Of a stretch of 64,000 nucleotides of DNA, positions 16,702 to 27,217 are shown piece after piece. Positions within the stretch are counted from its first letter, which is position 1. Each line of letters begins with the position of its first letter. Origin of the DNA: Marinobacter fonticola (GTDB lineage Bacteria; Pseudomonadota; Gammaproteobacteria; Pseudomonadales; Oleiphilaceae); contig NZ_CP043042.1 of assembly GCF_008122265.1 (NCBI RefSeq), positions 1,364,001 through 1,428,000 on the forward strand, written 5' to 3'. The translations under genes were made by a program, and so were the position numbers. A model generated the notes under the pieces. The model was not told where the DNA came from and made no database searches. It saw only the letters and a list, made by a program, of their open reading frames with translations.

Positions 16702-17471
16702 ATGGAAAGTCGACGTCGAGTACTCTTCGTATGCACGGCCAACAGCGCACGCTCGCTGATGGCTGAAGCGATCCTGAAGGACATGGCTGGCGATCAGTTT
16801 GAAGTGGCCAGTGCCGGTACTGGTCCCACGCAGCCGCACCCGATGGCGTTGCAATGCATTAAAGAGGCAGGGCTGGACAGCGCCGGGGCGCGCTCCAAGT
16901 CGACGGCTTCTGTTGGCGATCAACACTGGGATTACGTCATCACGCTTTGCGACAAGGCCGCTCGGGAGTGTCACCCCATCGCGTCTGTCGGGCAGGTGAT
17001 TGCCTGGGATTTCCCCGACCCCGTCCCCAAGAATCGGCATTCAACGTTTGCACTGGTGATGAAGGAGCTGAAAGAGCGCATCAGTCTGTTTGTCATGGTG
17101 CATCAGAAGGTCGGTCACCGGCCGATCCACTATCCGCCGGCGGGCGTTTTCAAAGCGCTGGGCGACGAGAACCGCCTGGCGACGATGTTGTTGATCCAAC
17201 AGCACGAAGAACTCTGTGTTTGCGAATTGACGGAAGCGTTGGAGCTGTCGCAACCGCGCATTAGCCGTTATCTCGCCCATTTGCGGGAGCAGGCGCTGGT
17301 GCAGGACGAGCGTCGTGGGCAGTGGATCTACTATCGGTTGCATCCGGCCTTGCCCGATTGGGTGCTGACGACGCTCAGAGCGGCTGTGGATGAGAACGCG
17401 GCCTTTCTTGAACCCATGATCGACCGGTTGGCGACGATGCCGAATCGGCCTGCTAAAACGGATTGTGTCTG

Positions 17472-17472
<1 letters not shown>
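16702..17472 (+). CDS. Arsenate reductase - ArsR repressor fusion
   Basis: 256-residue fusion. Residues 1-140 are a low-molecular-weight phosphatase-type arsenate reductase with the P-loop VCTANSARS and the general-acid motif WDFPDP. Residues about 147-256 are an ArsR/SmtB winged helix ([16 protein letters not shown], recognition helix [17 protein letters not shown]) with the arsenite-binding ELCVCEL. One polypeptide would thus reduce arsenate and sense the arsenite it makes. Start at MESRRR, just after the operator. The first gene of a tightly packed operon; its stop overlaps the acr3 ATG by one base. Confidence 0.9.
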
Positions 17473-18508
<1,036 letters not shown>

Positions 18509-18512
<4 letters not shown>

Positions 18513-19237
18513 CCCGAATCAGAACCCTGGACGCACCCTCCGACTGCCCTCATATCGACCTCAGTAGGCTGGATTTTTCCTCTATAAATGCGCCGGGCGC
18601 CCCGGAACACGCGCCCCGCATCCTGCTGCTTTATGGCTCTCTGCGCGAGCGATCCTATTCCCGGCTGGCGGTGGAGGAGGCGGCGCGCCTGCTCAACCTG
18701 ATGGGCGCCGAAACCCGGATTTTCGATCCGTCGGACTTGCCGCTACCGGATCAGATCGAGCATGACGACCACCCGGCGGTGCATGAGTTACGGGAGCTTT
18801 CGTTGTGGTCCGAAGGCCAGGTGTGGTGCAGTCCTGAACGCCATGGCCAGATTAGCAGCGTGATGAAGGCTCAGATCGATCATCTGCCGCTCAACATGGG
18901 TGGCGTCAGACCGACGCAGGGACGCACGCTGGCGGTTATGCAGGTGTCGGGAGGCTCGCAGAGCTTCAACGCGGTCAACACGTTGCGCCAATTGGGGCGG
19001 TGGATGCGGATGGTCACCATCCCCAACCAGTCCAGCGTTCCCAAAGCCTACCAGGAGTTCGACGACCACGGCCGCATGCTGCCGTCAGCCTATTACGAGC
19101 GCATCGTCGATGTGATGCAGGAGTTGATCCGCTTTACCCTGCTGCTGCGGCCTCACACGGATCTGTTAACTACGCGGTATTCCGAGACACAGCCCGACAC
19201 CTTCGCCCGGGAGCAGGCCATCCTCGGCCGCCTCTAG
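18509..19237 (+). CDS. arsH: ArsH, NADPH-dependent FMN reductase (organoarsenical oxidase)
   Basis: 242 residues of the flavodoxin-like ArsH family: the FMN-binding [14 protein letters not shown], the [20 protein letters not shown] block and [20 protein letters not shown] are typical. ArsH oxidises trivalent organoarsenicals and related compounds to less toxic pentavalent forms. Starts at an ATGA overlap with acr3. Full length for the family, no oddities. Confidence 0.95.
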
Positions 19238-19263
19238 TCTTTATCAATCAGGAGCCTTGGACC

Positions 19264-20268
19264 ATGAGCACACTCAAAGTCGGCATCAACGGATTTGGCC
19301 GGATTGGCCGCCTGGCGCTGCGCGCCGCTTACGATTGGCCCGATGTGGCGTTCGTCGCGATCAACGATCCGGGTGCCAGTGCCGAAACCCTGGCACATTT
19401 GCTCAACTTCGACAGCGTTCATGGCCGCTGGGCGCATGAAGCGACCGCCGACGAGCAAGGTATTGCTATCGGCCAACACGCCATCCGGGTTACAGGGAAC
19501 AAAACCATTGGCGAGACCGACTGGTCCGATTGCGATGTGGTGATCGAAGCCAGCGGCAAAATGAAGACTGTTGAGGTGCTGAACGGCTATCTGGAGCAGG
19601 GCGTCAAACGGGTGGTGGTATCCGCGCCGGTCAAGGAGGCGGGGGCCAAGAACATCGTGATGGGCGTCAACGATGACGAGTTCGACCCCACCGTTCACCG
19701 CATCGTGACGGCCGCCTCGTGCACCACCAACTGCCTGGCGCCGGTGGTGAAGGTGATCCACGAGAAGCTGGGGATCCGGCATGGCTCGATCACCACCATC
19801 CATTGTCTGACCAACACCCAGACCATTCTGGATGCGCCCCATAAGGACCTGCGCCGGGCCCGGGCCTGTGGCAGTTCGTTGATTCCGACGTCCACCGGCT
19901 CGGCAACGGCCATCATCGAGATTTTTCCCGAACTCAAAGGCCGTCTCGACGGCCACGCGGTGCGTGTTCCCCTGACCAATGCATCGTTGACCGACTGCGT
20001 GTTTGAAGTGGAAACGCCGACGGACCGTGAGACGGTGAACCGGCTTCTGCGAGAGGCCGCTGAAGGCGAGCTGGCCGGCATCCTCGGCTACGAAGAGCGC
20101 CCACTGGTGTCTATCGATTACAAAACCGACCCGCGTTCCTCCATCATCGATGCGCTGTCGACCATGGTCGTTAACGGGTCCCAGGTGAAGATCTACGCCT
20201 GGTACGACAACGAATGGGGTTACGCCAACCGCACGGTGGAGCTGATGCGCAAGGTGGGCCACGCCTGA
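19264..20268 (+). CDS. ArsJ-associated glyceraldehyde-3-phosphate dehydrogenase
   Basis: 334-residue type I GAPDH: the NAD motif [12 protein letters not shown], the catalytic SCTTNCLAP cysteine, and the C-terminal [11 protein letters not shown]. Next to arsJ such paralogues make 1-arseno-3-phosphoglycerate from glyceraldehyde-3-phosphate, arsenate and NAD+. The start is the ATG with AGGAG 10 bases upstream, although the frame is open further into arsH. One base separates it from arsJ. Context, not sequence alone, separates it from glycolytic GAPDH. Confidence 0.93.
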   Translation: MSTLKVGINGFGRIGRLALRAAYDWPDVAFVAINDPGASAETLAHLLNFDSVHGRWAHEATADEQGIAIGQHAIRVTGNKTIGETDWSDCDVVIEASGKMKTVEVLNGYLEQGVKRVVVSAPVKEAGAKNIVMGVNDDEFDPTVHRIVTAASCTTNCLAPVVKVIHEKLGIRHGSITTIHCLTNTQTILDAPHKDLRRARACGSSLIPTSTGSATAIIEIFPELKGRLDGHAVRVPLTNASLTDCVFEVETPTDRETVNRLLREAAEGELAGILGYEERPLVSIDYKTDPRSSIIDALSTMVVNGSQVKIYAWYDNEWGYANRTVELMRKVGHA

Positions 20269-20269
20269 G

Positions 20270-21496
20270 ATGAACGCCGCCATCCGCCAATACCTCGTTA
20301 TTACCGGCAACTATTGGGCTTTCACGCTTACGGACGGCGCGCTGCGCATGCTGGTGGTGCTGCATTTTCATGAGCTGGGCTACTCGCCGTTGGAAATCGC
20401 ACTGCTGTTTATCTTCTACGAGTTCTTTGGCGTGGTGACCAATCTGGTGGGTGGCTATCTGGGCGCTCGCATGGGGCTGAACCGGACCATGAATATCGGC
20501 CTGTTCCTGCAGATCATTGCACTGGGGATGTTGGCCGTACCGGCGGCCGCGCTCACCGTACCCTGGGTCATGGCGGCCCAGGCCCTGTCGGGCATCGCCA
20601 AGGACCTGAACAAGATGTCCGCCAAAAGCGGCATCAAACTGCTGGTGCCCGGTTCCCAGCAGGGCAAGCTCTATAAATGGGTGGCGTTGCTGACCGGCTC
20701 CAAGAACACGCTCAAGGGGGTGGGATTTTTCCTGGGCGGCGCCTTGCTCATGCTGGCCGGCTTCCGCGGTGCGGTGATGATTATGGGTGGCTTGTTGCTG
20801 CTGGTCTGGGTGGGCAGCCTGATTCTGCTTTCCCAGGAACTGGGCAAGAGCAAGGCCAAGCCCAAATTTACCGACATTCTTTCAAAAAGCCGGGCCATCA
20901 ATGTGTTGTCGTTTGCGCGCATGTTCCTGTTTGGCGCACGGGACATCTGGTTCGTGGTGGCCCTGCCGGTCTTTCTACATACCACCTTTGGCTGGGACTT
21001 CTGGAAAGTCGGCGGCTTCATGGCGATCTGGGTGATTGGATATGGCGCGGTGCAGACGGTGGCGCCGGCCTTTACCCACCGGTCGACTGACACCATGCCG
21101 GGGCGGGGCGTCACCGTATTCTGGGCCGCGCTGCTTGCCGGTATTCCCGCGCTGATCGCGGTGGGGCTCGGTACGGACCTCCCGGCTCAACTGATCGTGG
21201 TGGGCGGGTTGCTGCTGTTTGGGGTGATCTTCGCGATCAACTCGTCGCTGCACAGCTATTTGATCGTTAGCTTGGCGCGGGCGGACGGTGTATCGCTGGA
21301 CGTCGGGTTCTATTATATGTCCAACGCGATGGGTCGTTTGATGGGCACGTTATTGTCCGGCTGGGTGTATCAGGCCTACGGTATCGAGGCGTGCCTCTGG
21401 GTTTCTTCAATGCTGCTGCTGGTCGCAGTCGTGGCCACAGCGCAGCTTCCGTTAAAATACGCTGCCGCCCGTGGAGAAGGGGCTACGCGAGCGTAG
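20270..21496 (+). CDS. arsJ: ArsJ, organoarsenical efflux MFS permease
   Basis: 408-residue major-facilitator protein with about 11-12 helices. Distinctive are the N-terminus YLVITGNYWAFTLTDGALRMLVVL and SGIAKDLNKMSAKSGIK after helix 4, both hallmarks of ArsJ. It exports 1-arseno-3-phosphoglycerate, which then breaks down outside, so with the GAPDH it gives direct arsenate resistance. Last gene of the operon; an inverted repeat without a T-run (GCGAGCGT ... ACGCTCGC, 21487-21516) overlaps its stop and may end transcription. Confidence 0.93.
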   Translation: MNAAIRQYLVITGNYWAFTLTDGALRMLVVLHFHELGYSPLEIALLFIFYEFFGVVTNLVGGYLGARMGLNRTMNIGLFLQIIALGMLAVPAAALTVPWVMAAQALSGIAKDLNKMSAKSGIKLLVPGSQQGKLYKWVALLTGSKNTLKGVGFFLGGALLMLAGFRGAVMIMGGLLLLVWVGSLILLSQELGKSKAKPKFTDILSKSRAINVLSFARMFLFGARDIWFVVALPVFLHTTFGWDFWKVGGFMAIWVIGYGAVQTVAPAFTHRSTDTMPGRGVTVFWAALLAGIPALIAVGLGTDLPAQLIVVGGLLLFGVIFAINSSLHSYLIVSLARADGVSLDVGFYYMSNAMGRLMGTLLSGWVYQAYGIEACLWVSSMLLLVAVVATAQLPLKYAAARGEGATRA

Positions 21497-21536
21497 AACC
21501 TTGTGGGAACGCTCGCGCGCAGTCATAGTCATGCGA

Positions 21537-21788
21537 TCAAGTTTTCGGACGCCGGTCGCCTTCCAGGAAATTCACCGTAAACACCGCCTTGCCATGGGTT
21601 TCGAAAGACCATTTCATGGTCTCCGATAAGACCTGCATGACTTGATCGAATTCACCGAAGATCTGGGTGCTCATCCGATTGGGATGCACTTCCAGCCCGC
21701 TGCTGGATAGCCGCTGGATCACTTCCTTGATGCTGGGCTTATAATCGTCTTGCAGCGGGTAATGGCTGATCTGTACCGATAGATACAT
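21537..21788 (-). CDS. YkoF-like thiamine/HMP-binding family protein
   Basis: 83-residue protein resembling one half-repeat of YkoF or the MTH1187 family: a first strand with VQISHYPL, then IKEVIQRLSSSGLEVHPNRMSTQIFGEFDQVMQVL, then a closing strand AVFTVNF. Members bind thiamine or hydroxymethylpyrimidine and usually assemble from two or more ferredoxin-like modules, so a homodimer is likely here. CTTAAGGAGTATTGTC precedes the ATG. No thiamine transport genes are adjacent, so the role is open. Confidence 0.75.
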   Translation of the reverse strand: MYLSVQISHYPLQDDYKPSIKEVIQRLSSSGLEVHPNRMSTQIFGEFDQVMQVLSETMKWSFETHGKAVFTVNFLEGDRRPKT

Positions 21789-21951
21789 GACAATACTCCT
21801 TAAGTTGCTAGTGCACTAGGTTCCTTGGGACAGCGTACTCCTGCCTACCGGTATCCGGCCAGTGCGTTCGTAATCGCTTGATGAATCCTGGCATGGGCAG
21901 CGAGCGTATGGTTACTTTTACCTTCTTTGTTGTCTCTCTTGTGGGCTCGCC

Positions 21952-23553
21952 GTGGTACGCCTGTTGATCGTTCTGTTCGTACTCAATCTCATGTTTATCG
22001 GCCTGCAGTTACCGGGGGCCGGGCCCGTCCCCTGGGTGGCGCTCGAAGCCCTGCTACTGGTTGGCTTTTTTGCACTCATCCCGGAGCGTCGCTGGAGCTG
22101 CCGTCTGGCTTGGCTGCTGGGTGCAGGCTATGGCGTGTTGACGCTGTTGGCCATTGCCAGTGCCTTGCTGGTGCAAACCCTGGGGCGGCCGCTGAACCTC
22201 TACCTGGACACTGGGCTGGTTGATAAAAGCATTCATCTAATGCTCACCAACTTGGGGGTGAGTGCAACCGTGCTGGCCGGTGTGATTATCCTTGGCTGGG
22301 TCGCCGGCTCTGCCTGGCTGGTGAGGACGCTGTTGGTCCGGGTCATGCGCCGCCCACCGCCGCCTACGCAGGCTTGGGCTTTACTCGGTGCCGCTTTCGC
22401 CGGGCTGACTCTCGTGCCGGTCAATGCTATTCCGGTCGCGCTTGGTGGCGGTGAGTTGCTGGTCCGGCAAGTCACGCTGGCCCTCGAAACCCACCGTGCC
22501 ACGCAAGCCTTCGATCTTCAGGTGGGGACGCCGCAAGCGAAAGACCTGCACGGTGGGCCGGTTATGCTGGATCGGCTGGCCGGTGACGATGTGACGGTGG
22601 GTTTTGTCGAATCCTATGGCATCTCGGCGTTAGTTGACCCGCGGTACCGAAAGACCCTGGATCGCAGGCTTTCAATAATGGACGAGGCTTTTGCCGATGC
22701 CGGACTGCATGTGGTCAGTGGCCGTCTGCGTTCGCCAGTACAGGGCGGGCAATCCTGGCTGGCGCATGCGACGTTGCTTAGCGGGCTCTGGGTGGACAGT
22801 CCGTTGGACTACGAGATCCTTCTATCCAGCAATTACCCTACGCTGATCGACGATTTTCGCCACACGGGCCATGACGCCGTCGCCGTTATGCCGGCGATCA
22901 CGCGGGCCTGGCCCCAGGGCCGGCAGCTCCGGTATAGCCGTATCTACGATGCCGATCGCATGGACTATGCCGGGCCACCTCTGAACTGGGTGACGATGCC
23001 GGATCAATACACCTGGTCGTGGTTCCAGCGCCAAGTGCGCGAGCCAGCCCAGACGCCCGTCTTCGCGGAGCTTGCGTTGATCAGCAGCCATGCGCCCTGG
23101 GTGCCTATTCTGCCGGTGCTGGAGGACTGGCAGACGATTGGCCGGGGCGAGGTCTTTGAACCTTGGCGCAATGCCGGCGAAGCTCCGGCCAGTTTGTGGC
23201 GGTCCCCCGAGCGTGTACGCGAGCACTATGTACAGGCCATCGACTACGCGCTGGCCGTGGCTACGGAGTACGCGGTGCGCCACCTGGGGGAGAATGCATT
23301 GCTTATTCTGCTAGGGGACCACCAGGCCGCGCCGCTGGTAACCGGCCAAAATGTCAGCCGGGATGTTCCGGTTCATCTGGTCAGCCGGAACCCGGCTTTG
23401 TTGACGCCTTTTGTCAGCGAAAGAGAGGCCGGTCTAGCGGGATTTCGTTGGGGGACAAGGCCCGCCACCGACATCGCTGGAGTCGGCATGGATCGCTTTC
23501 GCCCTTTCCTTCATCAATATTTTTCTACGTCGCGTCCTGTTACAAGCCGCTAG
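21952..23553 (+). CDS. Membrane-anchored sulfatase / LtaS-like alkaline phosphatase superfamily protein
   Basis: 533 residues starting at GTG. Five hydrophobic segments (about 1-20, 25-45, 52-75, 98-125, 145-170) precede a large periplasmic domain. The domain shows sulfatase/phosphoglycerol-transferase-like features: FVESYGISAL (metal-binding Glu region), AHATLLSG (candidate Thr nucleophile region), LISSHAPW and LLGDHQAAP (late metal ligands). Likely acts on a phospho- or sulfo-ester at the outer face of the inner membrane; substrate unknown. The ribosome site is weak, so the exact start is uncertain. Confidence 0.75.
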   Translation: MVRLLIVLFVLNLMFIGLQLPGAGPVPWVALEALLLVGFFALIPERRWSCRLAWLLGAGYGVLTLLAIASALLVQTLGRPLNLYLDTGLVDKSIHLMLTNLGVSATVLAGVIILGWVAGSAWLVRTLLVRVMRRPPPPTQAWALLGAAFAGLTLVPVNAIPVALGGGELLVRQVTLALETHRATQAFDLQVGTPQAKDLHGGPVMLDRLAGDDVTVGFVESYGISALVDPRYRKTLDRRLSIMDEAFADAGLHVVSGRLRSPVQGGQSWLAHATLLSGLWVDSPLDYEILLSSNYPTLIDDFRHTGHDAVAVMPAITRAWPQGRQLRYSRIYDADRMDYAGPPLNWVTMPDQYTWSWFQRQVREPAQTPVFAELALISSHAPWVPILPVLEDWQTIGRGEVFEPWRNAGEAPASLWRSPERVREHYVQAIDYALAVATEYAVRHLGENALLILLGDHQAAPLVTGQNVSRDVPVHLVSRNPALLTPFVSEREAGLAGFRWGTRPATDIAGVGMDRFRPFLHQYFSTSRPVTSR

Positions 23554-23564
23554 CACACTTTGAA

Positions 23565-24149
23565 CTAGTCAAACCCATCCGAAGGGAAACGCCCTATAAC
23601 CTGATAGTGGGAGCCCTCCGGCCGTTGAGTGCTGCTGAACAGACTGAAATGCCCGACATGGAAATCGGGCAACGCTAGCTGTTTATGCCGTTCCAGGAAA
23701 TGCTCGATGACGGGCATTTCGGTCTTGCGGTCGGGTCTGATCAGCGGTTGCCGGGAGCGCCGTCGGCGAAATCGCGCCAGAGTGACATGTGGCCGGAAAG
23801 GTTTTTCCGGGGGCGATACTCCGAGAGGGGCCATGCGCTCGTGAATAGCCTCATGGAGCGCTTTGACGGGTGATTCCGGTGCAACGCCAGCCCAGAGATT
23901 TTGGGGATGCAGCGGCGATCCAAACAGCCCCACCTCATTAACCGCCAATCTGAAGGGCGCCAGCGTGACGCGGTAGAGTTCCTCGTAGATCGCATCCAAC
24001 TGCTCGTCGTCGACATTGCCGATGAAGCAAAGGGTCAGATGCAGCTGTTCCTCGGTTTGCCATTTGGCATCCGTAAGCTCGGTGCGCAAGGTAATGAGCT
24101 GTTGCTTGGTGTCGCTTGGCAATTCCAGGCCGACAAACAGGCGGAGCAT
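23565..24149 (-). CDS. thpR: RNA 2',3'-cyclic phosphodiesterase (2'-5' RNA ligase family)
   Basis: 194-residue two-histidine phosphoesterase. Both HxT motifs are present: HLTLCFIG near residue 44 and HVTLARF near 124, placed as in ThpR/LigT. The N-terminus LRLFVGLELP is typical. The frame continues upstream, but GGGAGA immediately before MLRLF and the family N-terminus fix this start. In vitro the family hydrolyses 2',3'-cyclic phosphates to 2'-phosphates; physiological role poorly known. It converges on the sulfatase-like gene with only 11 bp between. Confidence 0.9.
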   Translation of the reverse strand: MLRLFVGLELPSDTKQQLITLRTELTDAKWQTEEQLHLTLCFIGNVDDEQLDAIYEELYRVTLAPFRLAVNEVGLFGSPLHPQNLWAGVAPESPVKALHEAIHERMAPLGVSPPEKPFRPHVTLARFRRRRSRQPLIRPDRKTEMPVIEHFLERHKQLALPDFHVGHFSLFSSTQRPEGSHYQVIGRFPSDGFD

Positions 24150-24440
24150 GGCGTTCTCCCTTTTGGAGACTCGACGCGTGAACGGATCGCTAAGGAACCT
24201 CTGATTAAGTCTAGTCTCTTCTGATACTTCTGACGGTTTTTGTGACACAACTCGCCGTGAGTGAAGCGGTCAAGTTAACGCATCGGTAACCTAACGACAT
24301 GATTAATAAATAGTATTCTGGATTTAATTCATGCTCCCGAAAAGTTTAGGTATCTTGATTTCACGCAGTTCGGTGCAGCTGTCAGTGCGCTGATTGAGCC
24401 GAACGGATTCCATGGACGAGACCTACGGGGAATACTTCGT

Positions 24441-25016
24441 ATGAACCAAAAAACAAATCTGGCATGCATCACGTTCCTGAGCGCTGCGGTTTTTACCGCA
24501 CCGCATTTAATGGCACAGGACAACCGTGACGACTCAGGGTTCTATGTCGGGGGTAGCTATGGTGGCTTCAAATCCCACGGTGGTGAGTTTGACGATGAGA
24601 ACGATCTGTTTGCAGGTACGGTCGGTTACCAGTTCAACGAATTTTTCGCCATCGAAAGTGACTACCTCGATTTCGGCGAGTTTGGCGAAGACGATGAAGT
24701 GAATAGTGACCTGAAAGGGCTTGCGCTGTCAGCGAAAGGCCGAATCCCGGTCACCGACAGCTTCGGCGTCTACGGCAAGGCGGGTGCCTTCGTCTACTCC
24801 TATGACGTGGAAGCTTTCGACGAAGATGAAACCTACGATGAGGTCAGCCCGGTCATCGGCGCCGGTGTCGACTTCCGTGTTACCGAGAGCCTGACGGCCT
24901 ACGCCGAATATAACCGTTACAACACAGAGATCGACGAAGACGATTTCAACGGTCAGGTCACTAACGATGGACCGGAGTTCGATACTGCCCGTGTGGGTCT
25001 GAACTATATGTTCTGA
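24441..25016 (+). CDS. Outer-membrane beta-barrel protein (OmpA/OmpW-like porin family)
   Basis: 191 residues: a signal peptide to about residue 25 (SAAVFTAPHLMA-QD), then alternating amphipathic strands with many acidic loops (GEFDDENDLF, FGEFGEDDEVNS, EAFDEDETYDE), ending in the aromatic YMF-COOH recognised by the BAM complex. Eight strands are plausible, so a small barrel such as the OmpX/OmpA-like group. The acidic loops fit a halotolerant host. Two terminators follow. Confidence 0.85.
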   Translation: MNQKTNLACITFLSAAVFTAPHLMAQDNRDDSGFYVGGSYGGFKSHGGEFDDENDLFAGTVGYQFNEFFAIESDYLDFGEFGEDDEVNSDLKGLALSAKGRIPVTDSFGVYGKAGAFVYSYDVEAFDEDETYDEVSPVIGAGVDFRVTESLTAYAEYNRYNTEIDEDDFNGQVTNDGPEFDTARVGLNYMF

Positions 25017-25042
25017 TCTCAGGCAACTGAGATATAGCGAGA

Positions 25043-25076
25043 AAGCCGGTGCGCGGACGTTTGTTCGCCGGCTTTT
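25043..25076 (+). terminator. Rho-independent terminator after the beta-barrel gene
   Basis: AAGCCGG (25043-25049) pairs with CCGGCTT (25068-25074), and the stem runs into TTTT. It lies about 27 bp beyond the stop codon. Confidence 0.75.
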
Positions 25077-25092
25077 GAGTAGAGCTGTGAAT

Positions 25093-25123
25093 AGAAAAGG
25101 TGCCCCATGCCGGCACCTTTTCT
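25093..25123. terminator. Second hairpin terminator, possibly bidirectional
   Basis: A perfect 12-bp stem AGAAAAGGTGCC / GGCACCTTTTCT with a 7-nt loop. The A-rich 5' arm and T-rich 3' arm let it act on either strand. It lies between the beta-barrel gene and the CAP-domain gene. Confidence 0.75.
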
Positions 25124-25168
25124 CGTATAGGATGAGAGATTCTTAGTGTCTCAAGGCAGGAATAAGCC

Positions 25169-25726
25169 ATGCTGGATAAACCTCGAAACGCGAACGTCAG
25201 GCTCAGGTCCTCAACCATGCGGTTGCTGCTAGCGACGACGTTGCTGGCGGCTTTCAATGGCTCAGTTCACGGCGAAGACGATGCTTCGGCTGCCGCGTGC
25301 GAGCCGGAAGGCTATCAGCTCGACATGCTCGAACGGGTGAATGAGGCGCGCGCGACACGCCGGTCCTGTGGTGGCGAAAGCTATGCGGTGGCCGGCCCTC
25401 TGACCTATTCCTGCACTTTGGAAAAGGCTGCCCGGTCCCATAGTGAAGACATGGCGGCTGGGGCTTTCCTCAGTCACACCGGGTCTGATGATAGCTCGGT
25501 GTCACAGCGTGTCGATGCGACAGGATATGCCTGGCGGGCTGTTGGCGAGAACATCGCATCCGGCAATGTGTCGATAGCGGTGATTTTCGAGGGTTGGCTC
25601 GCCAGCGCCGGACACTGTGCCAACATCATGAACCCGAAGTTCGAAGAGTTCGGGGCCGCGCGCGCGGAAAGCTCGGCGGACGACGGCGGAAACTATTGGA
25701 CACAGGTTTTCGCCAAACCCCGCTAA
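25169..25726 (+). CDS. CAP/SCP-domain secreted protein
   Basis: 185 residues. A basic N-terminus and hydrophobic stretch (MRLLLATTLLAAFNGSVHG) form a signal peptide; translation may start at the first ATG (AGGAA upstream) or at the internal MRLLL. The rest is a CAP domain: YQLDMLERVNEARA, AARSHSEDMAAGAFLSHTG (metal-site His and Glu), VGENIASG and GHCANIMNPKFEEFGAA. Bacterial CAP proteins are exported and their substrate is generally unknown. Four cysteines could form two disulfides. Confidence 0.85.
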   Translation: MLDKPRNANVRLRSSTMRLLLATTLLAAFNGSVHGEDDASAAACEPEGYQLDMLERVNEARATRRSCGGESYAVAGPLTYSCTLEKAARSHSEDMAAGAFLSHTGSDDSSVSQRVDATGYAWRAVGENIASGNVSIAVIFEGWLASAGHCANIMNPKFEEFGAARAESSADDGGNYWTQVFAKPR

Positions 25727-25801
25727 TCCAAACCCCACTTGCTTAGATCTCGCGAACGACAGACCCCGTGAACGATGTAGCTTCGAATCGAACAGAAACG
25801 T

Positions 25802-27217
25802 TTATCGAAGCAATACCAGGGTTCCACTCTGAGCCACTTGAATAACACCCTCGGCCCAGATCCCCAGTGCAACGACCAGCAGCCCCGTCACGGCCATCGT
25901 CGCCGCGGCGGGCCAGCCGAGGTCGGCTGCTTTCTGGTCGGTCTTCGCGAACACCATCGGCGCGATCACCCGCAGGTAATAGAACAGCGACAGCACGGTA
26001 TTGACGATGGCCGCGACCGCCAGCCAAGTGTAACCGCCCTCGATGGCAGCGCCGAACAGCATCAGCTTGCCGAAAAAACCCACCAGCGGCGGCAGCCCCA
26101 GAAACGATAGCAATGCGAGAATAATCACGCTGGCTGTCCAGGGGCGACTGCGAGCCAGTCCGCGGTAATCGTCCAGCTCAGTCCGGCCGCGCAGGTAGGT
26201 CACCGCCGAGAACGCGGCGAGGTTGGCCACCGCGTAGCCGGCCAGGAAGACCAGCAGGGCCGGCAAGGCTTGATCCGTCACACCCAGAACCACGATGGCC
26301 ATCAGCGCATACCCGGACTGGGAGACGGCCGACCAGCCCAGCAGGCGGCGCAGGTTGGTCTGCCAGAGCGCCGCCAGATTACCCCAGGTCATGGTCACTG
26401 CGGCTATCAGCGCGATTGCCCATCGCCAAGCGATGGCATCGGGCAGCAGCATGGCAAAGCGTGCCAAAGCGACAGCGGCGCCCGCCTTGGTGATCACGGT
26501 AATCAGGGCGGCTACCGGTGCTGGCGCGGCCTGGGCCGCATCGGGCATCCACATATGCGCGGGAGCTGCGCCCAGCTTGAACCCCAGGCCCAGCAGTATC
26601 AGCACCAATGAGGTAACGATAACCCAGGGGTCGGGATTCTCAGCCAGGCTCGCTGCCAGCTCGGTGTAGCCGGTGGCGCCGGTGAGGCCGAAGAGCAGGA
26701 CAACGCCGATCACCAACAAGGCGTTGGCGAGCGCGCCCACCAGGAAATACTTCATCGCCGCTTCCTGGGAGGGGCTCCACTGCCGGTGATAGCCCACCAG
26801 GGCATAGCCCGTCACCGAAGACAGCAGCACGCCGACGATCAACTCCATGGTATCGGCCGCCGCCGCCATCATCACCGACCCGAGCACGGCGAAGAGCAGC
26901 AGGCCGTAGTACTCGCCGTGCCGGCGGTCAGTGGCCATCCAGCGCGGTGAAAGCGCAGTGGCGGCAATGGCGCTACCAAAGATCAGCAGTTTGGCGAACT
27001 GCGCTGCGCCGTCCAGCGCCCAGACGCCCTTGAACGTCAATTGGTCCGGCTGACCCCAGCGGATTGACACCAGAACCATGCTGGCTACCAGCAAGCCCAT
27101 CGTCACCGGGGCGCAAAGACCCTGCAGACGCTGGGGCAGAAAGGCCGCAGCAACGATAATCGCGGCGGCGCCGATGAGCAGGATCAACTCCGGCAGCAGG
27201 TCGGCAATAGGCATCAA
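25802..27217 (-). CDS. nuoN: NuoN-like antiporter subunit of a complex-I-like operon
   Basis: 471-residue polytopic protein of the Mrp/NuoN family, about 13-14 helices. Typical are the FLVGALANALLVIGVVLLFGLTG segment, GLGFKLGAAPAHMWMPDAAQAAPAPVAALIT (channel Lys in the central axis) and GFFGKLMLFGAAIEGG near the C-terminus. It would be the innermost proton- or sodium-translocating antiporter-like subunit. It overlaps nuoM by four bases and is the last gene of the operon. GGAGG lies upstream of the ATG. Confidence 0.88.
   Translation of the reverse strand: MMPIADLLPELILLIGAAAIIVAAAFLPQRLQGLCAPVTMGLLVASMVLVSIRWGQPDQLTFKGVWALDGAAQFAKLLIFGSAIAATALSPRWMATDRRHGEYYGLLLFAVLGSVMMAAAADTMELIVGVLLSSVTGYALVGYHRQWSPSQEAAMKYFLVGALANALLVIGVVLLFGLTGATGYTELAASLAENPDPWVIVTSLVLILLGLGFKLGAAPAHMWMPDAAQAAPAPVAALITVITKAGAAVALARFAMLLPDAIAWRWAIALIAAVTMTWGNLAALWQTNLRRLLGWSAVSQSGYALMAIVVLGVTDQALPALLVFLAGYAVANLAAFSAVTYLRGRTELDDYRGLARSRPWTASVIILALLSFLGLPPLVGFFGKLMLFGAAIEGGYTWLAVAAIVNTVLSLFYYLRVIAPMVFAKTDQKAADLGWPAAATMAVTGLLVVALGIWAEGVIQVAQSGTLVLLR

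Noticed and set aside
19234-20310. 358-residue gene antisense to GAPDH
   Set aside because: Shadow frame of a highly conserved gene; composition is that of an antisense frame.
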